Assembly: GCA_033065855.1 (NCBI GenBank)
Contig: JAVXUO010001034.1
Coordinates: 1,798,001 to 1,862,000, forward strand
DNA: 64,000 nucleotides
Direction: 5' to 3'
DNA from: Escallonia rubra
Lineage: Eukaryota > Streptophyta > Magnoliopsida > Escalloniales > Escalloniaceae
The translations under genes were made by a program, and so were the position numbers. Positions 57,001 through 64,000 of the stretch are shown in pieces (position 1 is the stretch's first letter; each line of letters begins with the position of its first letter). The notes beneath the pieces are model-generated. The model ran no database searches. It saw nothing but the letters and a program-made list of their open reading frames with translations, and was not told where the DNA came from.

Positions 57001-60000
57001 GGATAGTGGCATTGCTCCATTTTTCACTAATGATGTGGTTTTGGAGGCATGAAACGAGCAACTTACTTGTGTTGTGTCGCATTCAAAATCGAAATTCATT
57101 TGTTCCATTTGAGGAGTACACTCGTATCAAATAAAGAAAGTGATTCACCTAAAAGTAGTGATTATAGCTAAAGTTGATTTGAGAAGCTCGTTTAAGACAA
57201 TAAACAAGTGAAGTAGAGGCCGGCTTAAGTGTGCTTAATTGTTTAATACCAAGGTGGTGGTCGTGATTAGTCATTGACTAGGTGTTTAGATCCAATCATG
57301 AATTACCATTAGCTGTTCATTAGCTACTAAATCAGCAAGTTGGAAGATGGGAAGCAAGAGCTCGAGTTGTCGGGATAAACATGGCACCCATTTGTTGAAG
57401 CTTTTTAAATAGGGTTCTTAGTTTAGTCAAAGAAAACCTAATGAAGCTCTTAAACAACTCAAAAGCACATGAAAGAATCTTTTTCCACACCATGCGCATC
57501 TTCCTTCCATCCTTCTTTATGGTTTCTTCATTATAGAATCCTAAAGTAAAGCATAGCTTTGGAAGAATCTCTCTCTCTCTCTCTCTCCCTCCCTCCCTCT
57601 TAATCCTTATCCTTCATTGCCACAGTTGTCTTTAATCTAGGGAGTAACTTTTAGTAAACATAAGCAGAGCCTCAATCTTATCCTTCTTCCTTAAGATATA
57701 TAGCACCCTACTTGAATTAGAAATAAGGTTTCTAGAGAGCTCTCCTTGACCTAGAGAATGAAGAAAGAAAGAAAGGTAGCATTGTCACGATACTATAGGC
57801 TACAGAAAAATATTAGCTTCAAAAACCAAACCAGAGCCCAATCAATGGTACAACTCTTGACAATATCTCTGACAATCTCTCTACCCTCCTTCTGACAGGA
57901 GTGCGCATCATTTGCCCATCGGGACCCGATCGGCTATCCAGCATCATCCACGTGTCCCGATAAACCATCCCTTTTAAGAGAACGTGTTGTACTGCAGTTT
58001 CTATCGGTTGCCATTATAGGAGCTTCTTGGTGCGTGGAGTTATTTATAGATGTAGGTTTCGTGAAGTGGGGGGATGCAGACATATTATGCAAGCTATGAA
58101 AAGGGCATATTGGTTACAAGATTAGTAAAGTTTTTGGAAGTTGCAGAGATTTTATCAACAATTTGATTCCAAAACGAGGCAGCAACGTAGATGCATGCAC
58201 GAGAGAGGTAAATACCCTCAAGGAACCAGACCTAAAGCAAGCCACGCGGAACGCCAGTAATTTCGACCATGGGTTCAATTTGTATTTGGTTAATTACTTG
58301 TGGACATGGGCAGCTGTTAGTTTTGTCAAGTCTGACACATACGGTACACCTTCCTTGGCCATTACTTATGGCAATTAGAAATGTACATACACACACTCCG
58401 AAGAGAAGTTTTATCAACAAATGTGACATGAAAGAGACGCAAGCAACAAGAGAATACAGTCATTAATGCGATAATCTACCTTCCATGCGAGTACCATAGA
58501 CCCAGCTCATAGCGCTATAAAGTAAAAACACTACCTTTCGAGTAACATTTATTATCGATGTGACAGATGCAACGTGGTATAATCAATCATGAATAAGATG
58601 AATTCAGACAATTATACGTTATCCAGAAAAGAACGTCTCAACAACCAACTTCAAGATCCAAATGTGAACGGAGAAAATATTCACTTTACCTGATATTACA
58701 AACTCTTACAATATGCTCATAATCATATTTCAGGATTGTGATGAGTATATTTTTTTTTTCTTTTGATGAGTATTTTTAAAAAATAATAATATTGAAAGAT
58801 TCAAGAATAGAAAATTTTACCTGAAAAGAATGTGTCTCTGTTGTGAGAGAGAGAGAGAGGGGTGGGGGATGAAGTTGAGAAAATGGGAGGAGGCCCCTCG
58901 AAAGTTGGCGATGGCAATGCAGAAGAAGTTGCCCCACAGGTTGGCTTACAGAGGGAGAGGAGGGGTGGTGTTTGTGTTGGCGGCTACCGTTAAAAATGGG
59001 GTGGGATTTGGAGGGTGGCATCGTGATTGGTTGGCAGGTGAGGAAGTAGGAAGATGACCGGGGACAGCTACACGTGGATGGATAAGGGAGTGTGGTCCCG
59101 GTCCAGTAATCTAGGGGGTATTGACGCGTGTACCATTTGCTTTAGTTGCCCCATGTGCGCTGCCTTGGGCTGGAAGCTGTCTTTTTCATTGCTTTTTGGT
59201 CTCTTAAAGTGTGCCCCTTAATTTAGCGGAGGCTCCACTTTCCAGCCGTCTCTTTCCCCTCAGCCTTCTCTCTTTTCACTTATTTTTCTGTTCAGTTACC
59301 CGGATCGCAGAAACATGTACTATATATTGCCAAGTACACAATTAAATATAATATAAATTATATTATTATATTATAATAAAAAAGAAAAAACCGAACATGT
59401 AAGTAGAAAGAACTCCACTCAATATCTTTTCGATTTAGAACATTGATATCTTGCTAAGTTGTTATTTATTCTAAAAGTTTAAACTGTTAGAGAATGAATT
59501 CAACGATGTTATCATGCTTAATATTTTTCATCTCTTCTCGTTGCCCATTTTTTTATATTTTGGGGACAAATTCCCTTTGGTAAAACTATTGCTAGGACTA
59601 CTCCCTTGCTTTGTCTTAAGATGTCCAAAAATGTTGAATTAAGGGTATGACTCATAGCATAAGAGATCAAAGTAAAGCGTAAACGTTGAATATATCTGCA
59701 CTTGGATCTTTAAAATGATTGAGATCTACTATTACTAGATTATCCTTTAATGATGAGCATCGACGTAATTGCAACCGACAAAATGTGATAGCGGACCATT
59801 ATAAGATATTATGACTAAAACCATTTTAGAGACACGTTAAGAAGTAATCATTGCGTAGAATTTTTAGGGGTTTATCATGACTTTTATTTTTAACAGTGCT
59901 TTCTTGATTTTTTTCCGACAAAAGAGCAAGCGATATAAACAAGTTAATAAGACATACTAGTCCTAGTGTATATATATATATATATATATATTCAAGAAAA

Positions 60001-60344
60001 TGTTTATCCTGAATGGTATTATCAGTAAATTCGGAAGTTAGAAAACTGTCTGCACAAAAGCTGTTCCCCTCAAAGTCATCCTTTATGTGTGGTTAAAGTC
60101 TCCATGAGACCAAACGAGTTGCATCCTTGATGGTGACTAGTCCCTGTCAACTTTAGAAACAAAGGAGCTCGTAGCTGATTGGCTGAAAAGGGTTCGAACG
60201 ATATTTTTCTTCACCAAAGCTCTTCAAGTTTTATCTCAAGCCATAAAGTTAGGGGTGAGCATGCTTGGGGAAACGGGCGCATGCTTTTCTTGTCCCACGC
60301 CCAAATTTCTACAAGATGGTCATGCTTAGCCACCTAAATTTTTC
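54027..60344. other. Long gene-free stretch
   Basis: About 6.3 kb with no supported gene. Short frames (54015-54302, 56817-57134, 58776-59057) show no recognisable family. Contents otherwise: an exact 21-bp repeat near 55007, a (TC)n/(CCCT)n tract at 57568-57600, a GA tract at 58844-58858, a strongly AT-rich block around 59335-59390, and (TA)12 at 59968-59991. Confidence 0.4.
55007..55065. repeat. Exact 21-bp direct repeat
   Basis: ATGCGTTGTACACCAACGTA plus C at 55007-55027 and 55045-55065, separated by an A/T tract. Each copy contains the inverted core GTTGTACACCAAC. Confidence 0.88.
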
Positions 60345-60672
60345 TCTATTCCCTCCGGCTTATATAATTTCATTAACTTTCTTTTACATATAGATTAAAA
60401 TTTTTAATAATATATTGTGTATTTATCATTCTACCCTTTAGAGATAAATAAGAGAAAAAAGTGGGTCAAGAAAAAGAAAATGAGTTAATGGAGTGTTAAA
60501 TGTATAGAGAGAAATGAGTTGATGAAAATTTAAATGTGAAGAGAGAAATAGAATAAAAAGGGTAAATATTTAAATTTACCCACATAATCTTTCTTAATTT
60601 GAAAATGAACAATTTTTATGGAACAACCTAAAAAAAAAAGTTAATCAAATTATGTAAGACGGAGAAAATATT
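60345..60672. mobile_element. Stowaway/mariner-like MITE, copy 3 (inverse orientation)
   Basis: Begins TTCCCTCCGGCTTATATAAT and ends AATTATGTAAGACGGAGAAA. AATCTTTCTTAATTTGAAAA matches the complement of the copy at 38586. Confidence 0.6.
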
Positions 60673-61574
60673 TTTAATTGGACGAAAGCATGCATGAAGT
60701 GTATTTTTAGTGTACTATGTCGATGACACAGTACAACTTATCACGACATAATAGAGTCAGACACAACAATGTCTTGTAGTATATCTCCTTAGGGCTATGC
60801 TTTCCCGGCAGAAAGTTAAGGCACACAACATACCCTAAATAAAGATTCTGAATGATTAAAATGCTGAATAAATTAAATACTTTATTTTAATTAACGGGTT
60901 TTAATATTTGTAATTATTCTATTCAAAATTTTCCTTGAAGTGTGCATAGATAAAGTAATTAAAGCGGATTTCATTTCTATTTGTTAAATCCTCAAAAAAG
61001 GTTATGCTGCATCAAAATATATATATTTTTTTTGTCAGATCATGATACTGAACAAGAAAAAGGAGGAACTTTAATACTATGTGTCCAAGAGAAATTTCAT
61101 GAATGCGAAGTTTTTATAAGTGTAAAGTTGTTTATACATAATGGGGTATTTGGATTGTATAATCAAACGAATCAATCTTCCCCAGGCTTTTTACTGCTTG
61201 CTTCAGCACTTCTATATGTAAATTACTGCATTTTGCTATAGGAACTGGAAATAGGCAATCGCAAATGAATTAGATTCAAAAAGATTACCAATTTACCATT
61301 TAAAATCGTACATTGTATAGATAAAAAAAGGTAGAGATTAACAGTCTTGAGTCTTGACAACCCATATTGCCGGAAAGGTCCTATAGCAACCCTTATTGCC
61401 GAAAATTTATTCTGGTAAAAGGAAAAACTACAGCTTCCAATCGTTTTGCGACACAATTTTTTTTATGTCAAAAATAGAAATAAAGAATTTCTAGTGTTGT
61501 GTGAAATCTAATGAAGGCACATCAATTGAAACAAATCTATAGAATATCGTAATTGCTGGAAACTTCAATATTAT
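60673..61574. other. AT-rich spacer before the LINE
   Basis: No coding region supported. Confidence 0.4.
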
Positions 61575-63640
61575 CACAAGCAAGGAGGTCAGCCAAGATG
61601 TGTCATGAAAATTGATCTCAAGAAGGCTTATGATTCAGTTGGATGAGATTTTTTAAAGTATGTAATGGAAGCTATGCAGTTTCCTAGGAAATTTGTGGAA
61701 TGGATCATGCAGTGTGTTTCATCTGCAAGATATTCAATCAGCCTGAATGGTAACATGGAAGGTTTATTTGCTAGCTCAAGAGGGTTGAGGCAAGGAGATC
61801 CTATCTCTCCTTACCTATTCTTGTTAGTGATGGAAGCTTTCCCAGGACTGTTGGACAACTATACCCAAGATGATGGCTTCTCCTTTCACCCTAAATGCAA
61901 GGAGCTGACTATCAACCATCTGAGTTTTGCTAACGACCTATTCTTGATGGCTAAAGCTAATACTAGCTCTCTTATGATCCTCAAAAAAGGGCTTAAAGAG
62001 TTTGAACAGCTCTTTGGTGTGGCACCAAACCTAACTAAGAGTGCTATATATATAGCAGGGGTGGATGAGGTTACTAAAGCTCACTTAGTGGACATTATTG
62101 GTATCCCTCTTGGAGAATTCCCGGTTACATACTTAGGGGTTCCCTTGATATCAACCAAACTACAGCCTAAAGATTGCAAAGTGCTGGTAGAGAAGGTAAC
62201 AAAGAAGATATCAAGTTGGACTACTCAGTACTTGTCATATGCCGGTAGAATTCAACTGGCTATCTCAGTATTGGTAAGCCTGCAAGTTTATTGGTGCGCT
62301 ATTTTTGTGTTGCCTAAGAAGATAATCAATCAAATTGAAGGCAAGATCAGGGCTTTTGTTTGGCATGGAAAGGATATTCAGTGCAAGGGAGCTAAAGTTT
62401 CGTGGAAAGAGCTATGCCTTCCAAAAAGAGAAGGGGGGATGAGATTAAAGAGATTAGCAGAATGGAACAAGGCGGCTATCTGGAAACATCTATGGGATTT
62501 GGCAAATAAGAAGGATTCCCTTTGGGTGAAGTGGTGTCACACATATGTTATAAAACATAAACATTTGTGGACTTTTAAACCACCGTTAAACTTATCATGG
62601 ACTTGGAGGAAACTTGTCAAAATGAGAAATCAAATGGCTCAATTTTGTACCTACACAGTGGGGAGTGGGGAAGAGACATGGCTCTGGCTTGATAGATGGA
62701 TTGATGAAGAAACACTTGTGAACAAATTGGGGTTCAGAGTAGTGTATAATGTTGGACTGAACCTTAACAACAAAGTTAGTGCCATCATACAAGGAGATTC
62801 ATGGCAGTTGCCAACCAACAGATCACTTGAGCTAAGATTTCTTACCCAAATGATGGCAAACATGCCTAGGCCTGATAGAGGGCAGGTAGGCAGAATAAGG
62901 TGGAAGTTGCACCCTAATGGGAACTTTACTATAAGATCAGCTTGGGAAGGGACTAGAACAAAAGTACCAGCAATCAACTGGTGGAAACTAATAACTAATC
63001 TGGTTTCCAGGTAATATCCCTAAATGTGCTATGATGCTTTGGCTAATTTGCAAAGGAGGAATCAGAACAAAGAGTAAGCTGAAGGACTGGAATATAATTT
63101 CAGATGATACATGTGAAATGTGTGGTGAATGCCCTGAAACTATTGACCATTTGTTCATACAGTGTAAGTATGCACGGGAGCTGTGGCAAATGGTGTTGAG
63201 CAAGCAGAGAATTCACATAAGCAGGGGATCATGGAACCAGTTTATCCGTGAAGCAGCAATCATATGCAGAGGAAAGAGCCTCCAAGCAAAGATGAATAAA
63301 TTGGTATTGGCTGTAACAACCTATGGAATCTGGAAGGAAAGGAACCTCAGAGTGTTCGAACAGCAAAGCTCTAATGTGCAGGGTTGCCTTCATGAAATTC
63401 AAAAATGGCTGAAGTATAGAGTCTATAGCTGGGCAGAGTTCCTTGCCACAGAAAGGAACAAGCACCTATGCTAAGCATGGGGAATGAGTGTATAGAAAAT
63501 ACTTAAAGCAGAAAATTAGAGTAAAGAGTATGCTTGTACATAACAGTGTAGGTAAGTGAGGGATAAACTGTAAAGTAAAGTGAGTATATCTGTAAATTGC
63601 TTGAGCCGAAATGAATACAAAGGAAATTTTGACCAAAAAA
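61575..63640 (+). mobile_element. 5'-truncated LINE, reverse transcriptase pseudogene
   Basis: Encodes the C-terminal part of plant LINE ORF2. Seen in order: MKIDLKKAYDSVG (RT motif), a TGA where Trp is expected (61644), SSRGLRQGDPISPYLFLLVM, SFANDLFLM (the catalytic FADD box altered to FAND), the thumb region TYLGVPLIS, CAGRIQL-type YLSYAGRIQL, and after a one-base frameshift near 63000 a zf-RVT region FPGNIPKCAMMLWLICKGG with CEMCGECPETIDHLFIQC. The frame ends at 63474. The 3' end AAATGAATACAAAGG...CCAAAAAAA (63610-63640) is a short A-tail. The endonuclease and early RT are missing, as in 5'-truncated insertions. No target duplication found. Confidence 0.9.
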
Positions 63641-64000
63641 ATTAAGGCAAAAATACCTTTTAGTATATATAGTTTGTGTACATTTTCCTCCACTGAATTG
63701 TTAGTATAATACTGTAACAACCACCTCTTGGCGAGTAAAGTTTGCCAAGAATAATTTGGACCCTATTGATAAATAATTTTGATTATTTTAAGAAATGATT
63801 AGTTCACCGGAAATGTGTTATTTGAGACGTATAAGGTGGAATTTTTTTGTCTGAAATATATTCTAATATATTTCTTCGTCCTTCTTATTGATACATATAG
63901 CGACAATTGTCTATTGCTATATGGGTTCCTTTGCTACACCCCTAAGGGCAGCAAATCTTTTTCAAATAAGAGTTCACAACTTAGCATGGTGGTTTTAGAA
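63641..64000. other. Window end, no gene
   Basis: Near 63895 the short palindromic string ATATAGCGACAATTGT...TTGCTATATGGG recalls the core of the 14325/16312 MITE family and may be a fragment of it. Otherwise featureless. Confidence 0.3.

Noticed and set aside
56817-57134. 105-codon frame
   Set aside because: No recognisable motif, and no neighbouring exon or promoter signal.
1-64000. CRISPR arrays, bacterial operons or viral genomes
   Set aside because: No regularly spaced repeat-spacer pattern and no prokaryotic or viral gene set; the window is plant nuclear DNA.

Overview
This is nuclear DNA of a flowering plant, most likely a eudicot. The evidence is intron-split genes with GT-AG and GC-AG junctions, plant-specific families (UGT with a PSPG box, plant mobile domain, FAR1-type Mutator transposase) and a dense load of plant transposons. 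I cannot name the species. No rRNA, tRNA, CRISPR or organelle-like gene was seen.

Three ordinary host genes can be supported. A single-exon UGT72-type UDP-glycosyltransferase lies at 19834-21258 (+). A 16-exon cytosolic-type Xaa-Pro aminopeptidase P (APP1) lies at 30760-38340 (-). A two-exon FQR1-like quinone reductase lies at 46979-51073 (-). A broken duplicate of the bifunctional FMN hydrolase/riboflavin kinase gene (24909-26193, +) still keeps its intron edges. The window starts inside an unidentified reading frame that ends at 231.

The rest is mostly mobile DNA. 1-4.9 kb: a LINE-type insertion with an 18-bp target duplication, a G-rich array split by a hAT-like element, and two Helitron-like ends. 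4.9-11.3 kb: a decayed FAR1/MULE transposase facing a broken plant-mobile-domain plus Ulp1 protease gene, with a long hairpin between them. 13-17 kb: a 302-bp perfect inverted duplication around a MITE, with a solo LTR at its edge. 16.6-19.7 kb: two Mutator-like elements with exact 9-bp target duplications and GC-rich cargo, the second ending 165 bp before the UGT start codon. 43.7-44.9 kb: a Pack-MULE carrying the first coding part of an ATG18a-like autophagy gene in an open chimeric frame. 51.4-54 kb: more inverted-repeat elements. 61.6-63.6 kb: a 5'-truncated LINE with reverse transcriptase and zf-RVT regions.

The host genes do not form a pathway; they look like ordinary neighbours separated by transposon-rich DNA. 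The strongest shared theme is Mutator biology: one transposase relic and at least four long-inverted-repeat elements, three of them with exact 9-bp target duplications and at least one carrying a gene fragment.
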